Source: Acidobacteriota bacterium
GTDB lineage: Bacteria > Acidobacteriota > Terriglobia > Bryobacterales > Bryobacteraceae
Direction of reading: 5' to 3'
Assembly (NCBI GenBank): GCA_016201205.1
Contig: JACQDF010000073.1
Location: 1 to 35,618 of the forward strand
DNA: 35,618 nucleotides
The translations under genes were made by a program, and so were the position numbers. Below, piece by piece: positions 7,931-16,608 of this stretch. Under the pieces are notes generated by a model. It did no database searches and was not told the DNA's origin. It saw only the letters and a list, made by a program, of their open reading frames with translations. How positions within the stretch are numbered: position 1 is the stretch's first letter; each line of letters starts with the position of its first letter.

Positions 7931-8440
7931 ATGGTGGGATCTGAGGGGTGTGATACCCAAGCTGTCGGCAGGCGCAGGTTTTACCTCGCTTGCATCTACG
8001 GCCTTTCGACAATCATGGGGATGGCCCTGGCTGTTCCCGCGGCGGTCTACCTGTTGTTTCCGCCCCGTTCGCGGAAGGAAGACCAGTGGGTGGAGGCTGC
8101 GGAACTCTCCCAGCTCGAAGTGGGCGTGCCTGAAGAAGTGGTCTTCCGGCACAACCGCGTCGACGGCTGGAAGATTTCCAGTGAAAAGACATCCGCCTGG
8201 GTGCTGAAGAAGTCCGACACGGAGGTGGTCGCCTTCGCGCCGCAATGCACGCACCTGGGCTGTGCCTACCGTTGGGAGGAGAGCAAGAAGAATTTCCTGT
8301 GCCCGTGCCACACGTCGAATTTTGACATCGAGGGGAAGGTGATCGACGGGCCGGCGCCCCGCCCGCTCGACCGCTACCTGGTGCGCATCGAGGGCAAGAA
8401 ACTCTTCCTGGGTCCGATCCAGAAGTCACCGGAGGCATAG
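7931..8440 (+). CDS. Rieske iron-sulfur subunit of a cytochrome bc/b6f-type complex
   Basis: A 169-residue Rieske protein. The N-terminus has a Tat-like GRRRFYLAC followed by one membrane anchor (about 17-43). The [2Fe-2S] ligands are C106-T-H108-L-G-C111 and C124-P-C126-H127, with the disulfide cysteines included in the usual CTHLGC and CPCH boxes. It accepts electrons from quinol in the cytochrome b subunit encoded immediately downstream (3-bp gap) and passes them to a c-type haem. Rieske proteins are often exported folded by the Tat system, consistent with tatA/tatC in this window. ATG 7931 is used; GTG 7934 is also possible. Confidence 0.9.
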   Translation: MVGSEGCDTQAVGRRRFYLACIYGLSTIMGMALAVPAAVYLLFPPRSRKEDQWVEAAELSQLEVGVPEEVVFRHNRVDGWKISSEKTSAWVLKKSDTEVVAFAPQCTHLGCAYRWEESKKNFLCPCHTSNFDIEGKVIDGPAPRPLDRYLVRIEGKKLFLGPIQKSPEA

Positions 8441-8443
8441 CTC

Positions 8444-10054
8444 ATGCGGCGAATTCTGGATTGGATCGATCATCGCACCGGCCTGGAAACCGCGGTGCGT
8501 AATTTCCTTTATGAGGACATTCCGGCTTCGAGCGGGTTTCACCAGGTCTTCGGCTCGGTGGCGCTCTTCCTGTTTCTGGTGCAAGCCTTCACCGGCGCCA
8601 TGCTCGCGTTCAACTACGCGCCGTCCCCGGGAGAGGCTTACAACAGCGTGAAGTACATCATGACGGAGCTCACCGGCGGCAGGCTGATTCGCGGCCTGCA
8701 CCACTGGGGCTCGAGCATGATGATTGTCGTCGTCGTGCTCCATATGACTCAGGTTTTCCTGTGGGGCGCCTACAAGAAGCCGCGCGAAGCCACCTGGATG
8801 GTTGGCTGTGTGCTCATGATGATGACCCTGGGCTTCGGTCTCACCGGCTACCTGTTGCCCTGGGACAACCGCGCCTACTGGGGCACGGTGGTCACGACGC
8901 AGATAGCCGGCCTTGCACCGGGCGCCGGTCCATATGTCGTGCGTCTGATGGGCGCCGACGGCGGCGTCGGTGTCGTTACTTTCTCGCGGTTCTATGCCCT
9001 GCACACGCTTCTGCTCCCGCTGGCCATTGTGCTTCTCATCGCGTTCCACATCTACCTGGTGCGCAAGCACGGGGTGGCGCCGGCGTCCGGTGATACGTTG
9101 CCAAAGAAGAAGTTTTTTCCCGAGCAAGTGTTCAAGGACACAGTCGCCGTCTTCCTGGCCTTTGTGATCTTGTTTGTCATGGCGCTGACTCTGCGGGCGC
9201 CGCTCGAGAGGCTTGCCGACCCGACCGATACCACTTACATCCCTCGGCCCGACTGGTACTTCCTGTTCCTGTTCCAGACGCTCAAGTTCTTCGAAGGCCC
9301 GCTCGAAGTGGTTGGGGCCGTCGTCCTGCCCAACCTCGCCATCGTGGCGTTATTTCTGGTCCCCTTCCTGGATCGCGGCAGGATGAAACGAGTCATCGAG
9401 CGAAAGGGCGCCGCGGTGGTGGTGGCCGTGGCTGCGATCGGGTGGACCGGGCTGACGGCCGCCGCCATCGCCACCACTCCGGCTGCGCTGGTGAGCGGCG
9501 AAACCGAGGGTCCGGCCGCCTGGAGGCATCTTTCCCCGGAAGAGCTGGCCGGCATCGGCTATTTCCGCAAGGAGAATTGCGCGGCCTGCCATGCGCTCGG
9601 GGAGGGCGGAACCAAAGTAGGACCGGATTTGACTGGCGCCGCGATCAAGCGAGACGCCAGGTGGATGATCGCGCACTTCAAGAGCCCGCAAGCGCTCGTG
9701 CCCGGCACTTCCATGCCGTCGATTCACTTACCTGACGCGCAGCTAAACGCGCTGGCGGCGTTCATCCTCAAGCTGAATGCGAGGAATGCGCAGGACCTCC
9801 GCGAAGCGCCCCAGCCGGCCGTCGAGGGCGCCATGGTCTACCAGCAGAACCGCTGTGGCGCCTGCCACCAGGTGAACGGCGCCGGCGTCAAGCTGGGCCC
9901 GCCCCTGAACGGGCTCTCCCAGCGCCACGATCGCGCTTGGGTCGAGGGGCATTTCGCCGATCCGCAGAAGTTCTCGCCCGGCACCGTCATGCCGCCTTAT
10001 CGCTTCTCGCCGCGGGATCTGGAGCGGGTCGCCAGCTACCTGATGTCGCTGTAG
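8444..10054 (+). CDS. Cytochrome b with fused di-haem cytochrome c tail
   Basis: A 536-residue membrane protein. Residues 1-350 form a complete cytochrome b. The haem-ligand histidines are H86/H100 and H187/H202; the 15-step second pair is b6f-like. The Qo motif reads PDWY (269-272) instead of PEWY, which in other bacteria goes with low-potential menaquinol. The position equal to the haem ci cysteine of b6f complexes appears to be Val35. Residues 360-536 add two c-type cytochrome domains with CAACH (379-383) and CGACH (471-475) and likely Met ligands (TSMPS, TVMPP). So one polypeptide holds the low-potential chain and the cytochrome c acceptor. GGAGG in the end of the Rieske gene is the ribosome site. 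Confidence 0.9.
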   Translation: MRRILDWIDHRTGLETAVRNFLYEDIPASSGFHQVFGSVALFLFLVQAFTGAMLAFNYAPSPGEAYNSVKYIMTELTGGRLIRGLHHWGSSMMIVVVVLHMTQVFLWGAYKKPREATWMVGCVLMMMTLGFGLTGYLLPWDNRAYWGTVVTTQIAGLAPGAGPYVVRLMGADGGVGVVTFSRFYALHTLLLPLAIVLLIAFHIYLVRKHGVAPASGDTLPKKKFFPEQVFKDTVAVFLAFVILFVMALTLRAPLERLADPTDTTYIPRPDWYFLFLFQTLKFFEGPLEVVGAVVLPNLAIVALFLVPFLDRGRMKRVIERKGAAVVVAVAAIGWTGLTAAAIATTPAALVSGETEGPAAWRHLSPEELAGIGYFRKENCAACHALGEGGTKVGPDLTGAAIKRDARWMIAHFKSPQALVPGTSMPSIHLPDAQLNALAAFILKLNARNAQDLREAPQPAVEGAMVYQQNRCGACHQVNGAGVKLGPPLNGLSQRHDRAWVEGHFADPQKFSPGTVMPPYRFSPRDLERVASYLMSL

Positions 10055-10067
10055 CAAACCGGGTCGC

Positions 10068-10895
10068 CTATCCCGCCCCGCCACTCACGATCAGCACCTG
10101 GCCCGTCATGTAATCCGACAGAGGCGAACACAGAAACAGCACCGGCCCGGCCGCCTCCTCGACGCTGCCGCTGCGGCCCAGCGGCACAACGTAGCCCACC
10201 GCCTCGATGGTTTTAGGCTGCACGCCGATGCGAATCCTGCGTCCGTGCATTTCGATCTCCGCGTTTTCCGAGGTCATGTCCTGGAAGAGCCGCGTCTCAA
10301 TGAATCCGTACGCTACGGCATTCACGTTGACATTGTACCGGCCCCATTCTTTGGCCAGTGTGCGCGTCAGACCGAGGATGCCTGCCTTTCCCGAGGAGTA
10401 TCCGGCCTGTCCCGCGTTGCCGTGGGTCCCGGAAATCGAGCTGATGTTCACCACCTTGCGCATCACCCGCCGCCCTTGGGCTGCTTCCGTTTTCGCTGCC
10501 TCGCGAATCCAGCCGGAGGCCGCCCGAAGGATCCGGAATGGCGCGACCAGGTGAATGTCGAGCATCGCCTGGAACTGCTCGTCCTGCGTCTTCTGGATCA
10601 CGTTATCCCACGTGTAGCCGGCGTTGTTCACCACGATGTCCAGCGATCCGAAGGCGTCCACGGTTGAATCGACCAGCTTCGGCGGAAATGCGGGATCCGT
10701 CAGATCGCCGCTGAGCCCCTCAGCTTTGACGCCCGCAGCGGCCAGTTCCTTGCCGGCGGTCTGCAACGCATCTCGATCGATGTCATTGAGCATCACGGCC
10801 GCGCCCGCCGCTCCCAGCAGGCGAGCGATCGCCAGCCCGATCCCTCGCCCTGAGCCCGTGACCAGAGCGGTCTTTGCTGCGAGCGAAACGACCAT
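10068..10895 (-). CDS. Short-chain dehydrogenase/reductase
   Basis: A 275-residue classical SDR. It has the NAD(P)-binding TGSGRGIG near the N-terminus, NDID at the end of strand beta2 (Asp favours NAD), NNAG, an ISSISG serine and the Y-x3-K pair in GYSSGKAG, then VNAVAYGFIETRL and a C-terminal YMTGQVLIVSGGAG. It most resembles 3-oxoacyl-ACP-reductase-like or other generic SDRs; the substrate is unknown. The ATG at 10895 is chosen because it sits six residues before the TALVTG strand; an in-frame GTG at 10913 has no better ribosome site. It is divergent from the S9 peptidase gene. Confidence 0.85.
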   Translation of the reverse strand: MVVSLAAKTALVTGSGRGIGLAIARLLGAAGAAVMLNDIDRDALQTAGKELAAAGVKAEGLSGDLTDPAFPPKLVDSTVDAFGSLDIVVNNAGYTWDNVIQKTQDEQFQAMLDIHLVAPFRILRAASGWIREAAKTEAAQGRRVMRKVVNISSISGTHGNAGQAGYSSGKAGILGLTRTLAKEWGRYNVNVNAVAYGFIETRLFQDMTSENAEIEMHGRRIRIGVQPKTIEAVGYVVPLGRSGSVEEAAGPVLFLCSPLSDYMTGQVLIVSGGAG

Positions 10896-10943
10896 AGCGG
10901 CAAGGTACCACACACACGCGCGAAAAATGTTACCGTCTCATCC

Positions 10944-13367
10944 ATGACGCACCTGGCGCTTGCTGTGCTGTTTTGCGCTCTTGTTCCCGCGCAGGATACC
11001 TACAGAAAGCCGCCCAAGGAGATCCTGGACGTGCTCGACGCGCCGGCCCCTCCCCAGGCCAGCCTGAATCCCGCGCGGACGCATTTGTTGCTGATGACGT
11101 TCCGCCGCTACCCGCCCATCGCCGAGCTGGCCCAGCCAATGCTTCGGCTCGCCGGCGCGCGCATCAACCCGCGAAACAATGCACCGCACACCAGCCTGCG
11201 CACCACCACCGGCATGTACCTCGTCCGGATCGAGGACGGAAAACAGATGCCGGTGATGCTTCCCAAGGATGCCCGCGCGGGGGCGCCCCACTGGAGCCCC
11301 GATGGCAAGCTCTTTGCCTTCACCAACACCACTGCCGGCACGGTGGATCTGTACATCGGAGAGACAGCGACCGGCCGCATCCGCGCCATCCCGAATCTGA
11401 AGGCCAGCACTGTCCTCCGCGACAGCATCGAGTGGATGCCCGACAGCCAGCGGCTGCTCGTCCAGACCGTCCCCGCCGGCCGCGGCCGCCCTCCGGTTGC
11501 CCCTGATGTTCCCATCGGCCCGAAGATTCAGGAGAGCAGCGGCAAATACAGCCCCACCTGGACTTTTCAGGATCTGCTCACCAGCCGCCACGACGAGGAC
11601 CTGTTCGACTACTACATGACGTCGCAGCTCATGCTGGTGGACGCCTCAAGCGGCAAGGCGATGCCCTTCGGCCAAGCTGGCATCTATCCCTCGATCGATC
11701 CTTCCCCGGACGGCCGCTACGTCCTGTTTACGAAAGTCCGCCGCCCTTACTCCTGGTTGCATCCTTACAGCGCCTTTCCCCGTGAGATCGGCGTTCTGGA
11801 CGCCTCCGGCAAGCTGGCCCACCAGCTTTTCTCGCTGCCGCTGTATGAAATCGGGGAGCCGGATCATGTCGCCACCGGGCCGCGCCAGGTGAGCTGGCGG
11901 CCCGACGAGCCGGCCACGCTCACCTGGGTCGAGGCGCTGGACGGCGGCAACCCCAGGAACAAAGTTCCGCATCGCGACAAGCTCATGAGCTGGAAAGCCC
12001 CGTTTAGCGGCCAGCCCTCCGAGTGGACTCGTCTCGAGCATCGCTTGCAAAGCTTCGGCTTCCAGGGCAGTGATCGAGGCATTGACTGGGGCAAGGGATT
12101 CGCTCTGGTCCGCGATTATCAGCGCGAGCGCCGCTGGGTGCGCACCTTCCTGCTGAACACCACCGACGCCGGCGCATCGCCCAAGCTTTTGTTCAGCCGA
12201 AGCGTGGCCGACCGCTATGGGGATCCGGGCACGCCTGTCGAAGTCACTTCTTCCACCGGTCACCGTGTGCTGTTGCAGGACGGCGACAACATCTACCTCA
12301 ACGGTCAGGGCGCCACGCCGCAGGGCGCGCGGCCGTTCCTGGATCGCTACGACATCAAGACCGGGGAATTGAGGCGCTTGTTTCGCTCCGCTGAAAAAGG
12401 CTATGAGCGTGTGCTGGCCTTGCTGAGCGCGGACGGCAGCCGCTGGGTGGCCGAGCGCGAGAGCCCCGCCGAGCCGCCTAACTACCTGGTTCACGGCGCT
12501 GCCGGCGATACGCGCGTTCTCACTTCCTTCAAAGATCCAACGCCGCAACTGCGCCAGATCAAGAAGCAACTGGTCACCTACAAGCGCGACGACGGCGTCA
12601 ATCTCTCCTTTACGTTGTATCTGCCGCCGGGCTATAAGGAGGGAACCCGGTTGCCGGCGGTCCTCTGGGCGTATCCGCGCGAATATGTCGATGCCGGTAC
12701 GGCGGGTCAGTTCGGCGGCTCGACGGAGCGCTTCACCACCATCACCGGCCCGTCGCACCTGTTCTTTCTGCTGGCCGGCTACGCCATTCTGGATGACGCT
12801 TCGCTGCCGGTGGTAGGCCCGCCGGAAACGGTGAATAACACCTACATCGAGCAGATTGTCTCCGGCGCGAAAGCCGCCATCGACAAGGCTGCCTCGCTCG
12901 GCGTCACCGACCCGGGCCGCGTGGGCGTTGGCGGGCACAGCTATGGCGGCTTCATGACCGCCAACCTGCTGGCCCACTCGAACCTGTTCCGGGCGGGCAT
13001 CGCCCGCAGCGGCGCTTATAACCGCACGCTCACGCCGTTCGGATTCCAGAGCGAGCGCCGCACGATCTGGGAAGCGCCGGACGTCTACCTGCGCATGTCG
13101 CCGTTCCTCGCTGCCAGCAAAATCAATGAGCCGGTCCTGCTCATCCACGGCGAGGCCGACAACAACTCGGGCACGTTCCCCATTCAGTCCGACCGCATGT
13201 ATCAGGCGATTCGCGGCACCGGCGGCACGGTCCGTCTGGTCTTCCTGCCGCATGAAGCGCACGGCTACGCGGCGCGCGAGTCCATCGAGCACACACTGGC
13301 CGAGATGATCGCGTGGTTCGACAAGTACGTCAAGAACGCCGGAGCCGGGGCCCCGAGCGGCCAGTAG
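10944..13367 (+). CDS. S9 family serine peptidase, glutamyl endopeptidase-like, exported
   Basis: An 807-residue secreted prolyl-oligopeptidase-family enzyme. A short signal peptide ends around LVPAQ. A long propeller domain is followed by an alpha/beta hydrolase domain with the triad Ser666 (GHSYGGFMT), Asp739 (HGEADNNSGTFPIQSDRMY) and His773 (LPHEAHGY). The GEADNN..TFPIQS block and the N-terminal PPIAELAQP...LAGARINP block are characteristic of the glutamyl-endopeptidase branch (plastid CGEP-like) rather than DPP4. It should cleave peptides outside the cytoplasm. A 548-residue antisense open frame over it is a GC-driven shadow. The DedA gene follows after one base. Confidence 0.88.
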   Translation: MTHLALAVLFCALVPAQDTYRKPPKEILDVLDAPAPPQASLNPARTHLLLMTFRRYPPIAELAQPMLRLAGARINPRNNAPHTSLRTTTGMYLVRIEDGKQMPVMLPKDARAGAPHWSPDGKLFAFTNTTAGTVDLYIGETATGRIRAIPNLKASTVLRDSIEWMPDSQRLLVQTVPAGRGRPPVAPDVPIGPKIQESSGKYSPTWTFQDLLTSRHDEDLFDYYMTSQLMLVDASSGKAMPFGQAGIYPSIDPSPDGRYVLFTKVRRPYSWLHPYSAFPREIGVLDASGKLAHQLFSLPLYEIGEPDHVATGPRQVSWRPDEPATLTWVEALDGGNPRNKVPHRDKLMSWKAPFSGQPSEWTRLEHRLQSFGFQGSDRGIDWGKGFALVRDYQRERRWVRTFLLNTTDAGASPKLLFSRSVADRYGDPGTPVEVTSSTGHRVLLQDGDNIYLNGQGATPQGARPFLDRYDIKTGELRRLFRSAEKGYERVLALLSADGSRWVAERESPAEPPNYLVHGAAGDTRVLTSFKDPTPQLRQIKKQLVTYKRDDGVNLSFTLYLPPGYKEGTRLPAVLWAYPREYVDAGTAGQFGGSTERFTTITGPSHLFFLLAGYAILDDASLPVVGPPETVNNTYIEQIVSGAKAAIDKAASLGVTDPGRVGVGGHSYGGFMTANLLAHSNLFRAGIARSGAYNRTLTPFGFQSERRTIWEAPDVYLRMSPFLAASKINEPVLLIHGEADNNSGTFPIQSDRMYQAIRGTGGTVRLVFLPHEAHGYAARESIEHTLAEMIAWFDKYVKNAGAGAPSGQ

Positions 13368-13368
13368 A

Positions 13369-13971
13369 GTGGAGCTCGATTCTATCCTCGGATGGGTCTC
13401 GGCCTACGGTCCCGTGGCCCTCTCCCTGCTTCTGTTGCTCGGCATTGTCGGCTTGCCGGTGCCGGATGAAACCTTGCTCGTGTTCTCGGGCTACCTGATC
13501 TCGCGCGGAACTTTCTCTGCCCCCACCACCTGGGCGGCAGCGGCGTTAGGAAGCATCTCCGGAATCACCATCAGTTTCCTGCTGGGCCGCACGCTGGGCC
13601 TGCACCTGATTCACCGGTACGGCCGCCGCTTTGGCGCCACCGGGGAGCGCATCGAGCGGGTTCACCAGTGGTTCCGCGGCGTTGGCCACTGGGGGCTGAC
13701 TTTCGGCTATTACGTCCCGGGAGTGCGCCATTTCACGGCGCTGGTGGCGGGCGCCTCTCACCTCGAGTGGGCCACCTTTACCCTGTACGCCTGGAGCGGC
13801 GCAGTGCTGTGGGTCAGCACCTTTCTGGCCGTGGGCTACTTGCTGGGAGAACAGTGGCGGCGCGCTGTGGATCATGCCCATCAGTTGCTGCTGGTGGCCT
13901 CGGTCGTCGCCGTGTTGGCCGCGGTGGTGTATTTCTTGCGCCGGAAATCGCGGAAATCGGGGACAGGGTAG
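13369..13971 (+). CDS. DedA family membrane protein
   Basis: A 200-residue polytopic membrane protein of the DedA/SNARE-associated (VTT) family, now linked to lipid scrambling or undecaprenyl-phosphate recycling in several bacteria. Signature parts are GLPVPDETLLVFSGYLISRG, the FLLGRTLG segment and the conserved YYVPGVRHFTALVAGASHL motif, then GxxLW and a last helix near 165-190. A GTG start at 13369 is needed: it follows the upstream TAG by one base and homology begins immediately. The end is very basic (RRKSRKSG). Its stop codon lies in the loop of a hairpin terminator. Confidence 0.88.
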   Translation: MELDSILGWVSAYGPVALSLLLLLGIVGLPVPDETLLVFSGYLISRGTFSAPTTWAAAALGSISGITISFLLGRTLGLHLIHRYGRRFGATGERIERVHQWFRGVGHWGLTFGYYVPGVRHFTALVAGASHLEWATFTLYAWSGAVLWVSTFLAVGYLLGEQWRRAVDHAHQLLLVASVVAVLAAVVYFLRRKSRKSGTG

Positions 13972-13987
13972 CCTGTCCCTGGTTTTA
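13960..13987 (+). terminator. Hairpin terminator between convergent genes
   Basis: A perfect 8-bp stem GGGACAGG / CCTGTCCC (13960-13967 and 13972-13979) with loop GTAG, followed by TGGTTTTAT. The DedA stop codon TAG is in the loop. The gene ending at 13985 on the other strand could use the same stem, but without a U-run on that side. Confidence 0.6.
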
Positions 13988-15193
13988 TCCTTCCCGAATC
14001 GCCCGCCGCGAGCCGTCATACACCAGCCGGCGCCCTCGCATCAGCGCCTCATCGGACAGAATGACGGCCACCGCATGCGAATAGCCCGCCTCGATCGGGG
14101 CGTTCGGCTGCTGCCGCGTGCGCAGGCATTTGAGCCAGTTCAGCATGTGCGGGTCGCTTTCCATCTCGGGAATCCGGGTCCCTTCCGGCAGCGGCTCTTC
14201 GGCCCCCTGCCCGCTCACGGAAAACGGCTTGCCCGACCAGTTGGATGCATCCAGCGTTCCTCTCGTGCCGAAGAACTTGAGGTAGTTCCCCGCCCCCGTG
14301 CCGAACGCAGTGCCGTAGCGCACCAGGAAGTCCTCGTACTCGAGGATCGTCTCGACGGAATCCGGCGCACTATAGTTGTCCCGGAAGCGGAACGCTCCGC
14401 CCAGGGTCACCACCCGCCTGGGCAACTGCGCACCCGTGATGTGGTGCACCAGGTCGATGAAGTGCACCATCAGGTTGGTGTGCGGCCCGCGCGAAAATTC
14501 GCGGTAGCCATACCAGCCGGCATGCTGCTGCGCATCCCACGGCCGGTCCTTGCGATTGAACAGAAACGCCTTCCATTCGGTGTCTTCCGGCCGGATCTCG
14601 CGCTGCCCGTAATTGTGCCAATAGGGCTTCAGCGCATTACGCTCCTGTTCCACTTTGAACACCTTCCCCAGACCGCCGCCCTGCACCCACTTCCTGGCGG
14701 CCATCGAGCTGGGCAGGCTGCGGATCTGCGTTCCCATCTGCACGATGCGGTCCGTTTTCTTCACTGCGTCCACCGCCGCCAGCAGCTCCTTCATGTCCAT
14801 CGCCAGCGGCTTTTCCACATACGCGTCCTTGCCCGCCCGGACGGCATCGGCCAGCATGGTGGCGTGCTGGTGATCCGGCGTCGCGATAATGACCGCGTCG
14901 ATCTCCTTGAGCGTCAGGACTTCGCGATAGGCGCGGAGCTGCCGTGCGTCGTTGCCCGCGGCTTTCTTGACGGCCCCGGCCGCTTCTTCCCGGTGCTGCC
15001 GCCAGATGTCGCACGCGGCCCGAACCTCGAGATTGGCTTGCTCGCGAAACTCGAGCGCGTCCTTCAACAACGCCCGGATACCGCGGCTTCCGCACCCGAT
15101 CAGCCCGATTCCGACGCGGTCATTGGCCCCCAGAATCCGCTGGTACGAGATCGCCGTGACCGCCGCTGCTTTTGCCGCTTCTCTGCGCGTCAT
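13985..15193 (-). CDS. Gfo/Idh/MocA family oxidoreductase
   Basis: A 402-residue NAD(P)-dependent oxidoreductase. The N-terminus MTRREAAKAAAV is a short Tat-like leader, then VGIGLIGCGSRG gives the dinucleotide-binding Gly motif. VIIATPDHQHATM and YVEKPLAMD (the Lys of the EKP motif) are hallmarks, and the C-terminal domain has WYGYREFSRGPHTNLMVHFIDLVHH. These exported Gfo/Idh/MocA proteins act on sugars or polyols; specificity is not readable. AAGGAGGGAAC precedes the ATG, an excellent ribosome site. It lies 18 bp downstream of an SDR gene on the same strand, so the two probably form a small redox operon. Confidence 0.88.
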   Translation of the reverse strand: MTRREAAKAAAVTAISYQRILGANDRVGIGLIGCGSRGIRALLKDALEFREQANLEVRAACDIWRQHREEAAGAVKKAAGNDARQLRAYREVLTLKEIDAVIIATPDHQHATMLADAVRAGKDAYVEKPLAMDMKELLAAVDAVKKTDRIVQMGTQIRSLPSSMAARKWVQGGGLGKVFKVEQERNALKPYWHNYGQREIRPEDTEWKAFLFNRKDRPWDAQQHAGWYGYREFSRGPHTNLMVHFIDLVHHITGAQLPRRVVTLGGAFRFRDNYSAPDSVETILEYEDFLVRYGTAFGTGAGNYLKFFGTRGTLDASNWSGKPFSVSGQGAEEPLPEGTRIPEMESDPHMLNWLKCLRTRQQPNAPIEAGYSHAVAVILSDEALMRGRRLVYDGSRRAIREG

Positions 15194-15211
15194 GTTCCCT
15201 CCTTGCCTTTC

Positions 15212-15982
15212 TCACGGATGGGCAATGTAATCCGTCCTGCCGCCGTCCACGGTCAGCACCTGCGCCGTGATGAACCCCGCCTCTTCGGATACCAGAAAAC
15301 TCACCGCCGAGGCAATGTCCTCGACCTCGCCGGCGCGGCGCATCATCGCCTTCGCCGCAATCGAGTCGGTGATCTTGCGCAACTGCTCCTCAGACGTGTC
15401 CTGGCTCACCATCTCCGTGAGGATGAAGCCCGGCGCGACGGCGTTCACCGTGATGCCGAATGGTCCCAGCTCGAGCGCGAACCGCCGCGTGAGAATGATC
15501 ACCGCCGCCTTGGTTGCCGCGTAGAAGGTGGTGCCCGTCATGCTCGTGCCCAGGGCCGCGATCGACGTCAGGTTCACGATCCGCCCCCAGCCCCGCGATT
15601 GCATGCCGGGCGCCGCTTCCCGAGTCACCCGCACCAGCCCGTCGACGTTCACCGCGCGCATGCCGTCCATTTGCGAGAAATCGAAATCGAGCAGGTCGCC
15701 GCGGCGGAGCACGGCGGCGTTGTTCACCAGGATGCCCGGCGGCCCCAGCAGATCCTCGGTGCGCCGGACCAGCGCCGTGCAGTCGGCTGCCTTGGCGAGG
15801 TCCGCGCCGATGGCTACCGCCTGCCCGCCGCGGCCGCGGATCGCCGCTACCACGCCATCGGCCTCATTCCCACGCTCCCGATAGTTCACCGCTACCGCGA
15901 TGCCCTGCGCGGCCAGCCGCATGGCGATCGCCTTTCCTATGCCTCTCGAGGCGCCGGTGACCAATGCCACTCGTTGGGCCAT
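15212..15982 (-). CDS. Short-chain dehydrogenase/reductase (FabG-like)
   Basis: A 256-residue SDR with TGASRGIG, NNAA (the usual NNAG with Ala), LTSIAALG serine, FYAATKAAV (Tyr-x3-Lys), NAVAPGFILTEM and a C-terminal DGGRTDYIAHP. It resembles 3-oxoacyl-ACP reductases and sugar dehydrogenases; true fatty-acid function is unlikely so far from other fab genes. The ATG at 15982 is chosen because the Rossmann strand starts three residues later. A longer in-frame extension to 16360 is antisense of tatA and is rejected. It lies upstream of the Gfo/Idh/MocA gene and is divergent from tatA. Confidence 0.85.
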   Translation of the reverse strand: MAQRVALVTGASRGIGKAIAMRLAAQGIAVAVNYRERGNEADGVVAAIRGRGGQAVAIGADLAKAADCTALVRRTEDLLGPPGILVNNAAVLRRGDLLDFDFSQMDGMRAVNVDGLVRVTREAAPGMQSRGWGRIVNLTSIAALGTSMTGTTFYAATKAAVIILTRRFALELGPFGITVNAVAPGFILTEMVSQDTSEEQLRKITDSIAAKAMMRRAGEVEDIASAVSFLVSEEAGFITAQVLTVDGGRTDYIAHP

Positions 15983-16024
15983 ATCATAGTAGTGTACGCT
16001 GGCCGCCGGACGTCGAGCGTGGAG

Positions 16025-16053
16025 TTGACGGGGAATCGACCCCTGGGTATGAT
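16025..16053 (+). promoter_or_regulatory. Sigma70-type promoter for tatA-tatC
   Basis: TTGACG (16025-16030), an ideal 17-base spacer, and TATGAT (16048-16053): one mismatch from consensus in each box. Transcription would start near 16060, 30 bases before the tatA ATG, with AAGGGAGG as ribosome binding site at 16074-16081. This is the best promoter match seen in the window. Confidence 0.75.
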
Positions 16054-16089
16054 GAAAATGGTTTGTAACCGTCAAGGGAGGTTTTGTCC

Positions 16090-16587
16090 ATGTTTTCGCT
16101 GGGCTGGCAAGAAACGATGGTAATTTTTCTGCTAGCTCTTCTTCTGTTCGGACCCAAAAAACTCCCGGAACTGGGCAAGAACATCGCAAAGGGACTCGCG
16201 GAGTTCCGCCGGGCCTCGCAAGATCTGAAGGCCACGTTTGATCGTGAAATGGCGAACATCCAACGGGAAACCGAATCGCTGAAGGAGGATATGAACAAGA
16301 CCTCGAGCGAGTTGACCAGCTACGACTCGTCCTACGAGAACTCCTACTACGATTCGGCATACAACGGCTCGAACTCCGAAGGGTCCACGGCGGAGAACTC
16401 CACCGTCAGCGCATCCGCAACTGAGGGCGCTGAATCATCGACGGCGACGGCGCAGGAAACGGACACCAGCATGTCGTCCGCGGACCCAACCGCGGCCACG
16501 GCTGTGGAACCGGAAGCTCCGCCGGCGCTTGTCGAAGTGGCTCAAAACGGCGCCCCATCAGCCGATCAGCCGGTGGCGCGGTCCTAG
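16090..16587 (+). CDS. tatA: Twin-arginine translocase TatA/TatB subunit with long acidic Ser/Thr tail
   Basis: A 165-residue TatA/B family protein. A short N-terminal membrane helix (MVIFLLALLLF) is followed by the hinge FGPKKLPELGKNIAKGLAEF and an amphipathic helix. Beyond about residue 65 the protein is low-complexity, rich in Ser, Thr, Glu, Tyr and Ala with no Cys. TatA normally has 60-100 residues, so the tail is unusually long and TatB-like in length. The ATG at 16090 is supported by AAGGGAGG eight bases upstream; a TTG six bases earlier would be too close to it. It is followed by tatC; a combined TatA/TatB role is possible. Confidence 0.9.
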   Translation: MFSLGWQETMVIFLLALLLFGPKKLPELGKNIAKGLAEFRRASQDLKATFDREMANIQRETESLKEDMNKTSSELTSYDSSYENSYYDSAYNGSNSEGSTAENSTVSASATEGAESSTATAQETDTSMSSADPTAATAVEPEAPPALVEVAQNGAPSADQPVARS

Positions 16588-16608
16588 AGCACGCTTCGCG
16601 AATAAGGA

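Noticed and set aside
11646..13292. A 548-codon open frame antisense to the S9 peptidase
   Set aside because: No recognisable domain; the sense strand encodes a complete peptidase with its catalytic triad.
13874..16123. A 749-codon open frame on the plus strand
   Set aside because: It lies antisense to two clearly recognisable genes (Gfo/Idh/MocA and SDR) and has the His/Arg/Pro-rich composition typical of shadows in high-GC DNA.
15983..16360. 126-codon extension of the FabG-like SDR
   Set aside because: It runs antisense through the tatA promoter and gene; the Rossmann motif starts right after ATG 15982.
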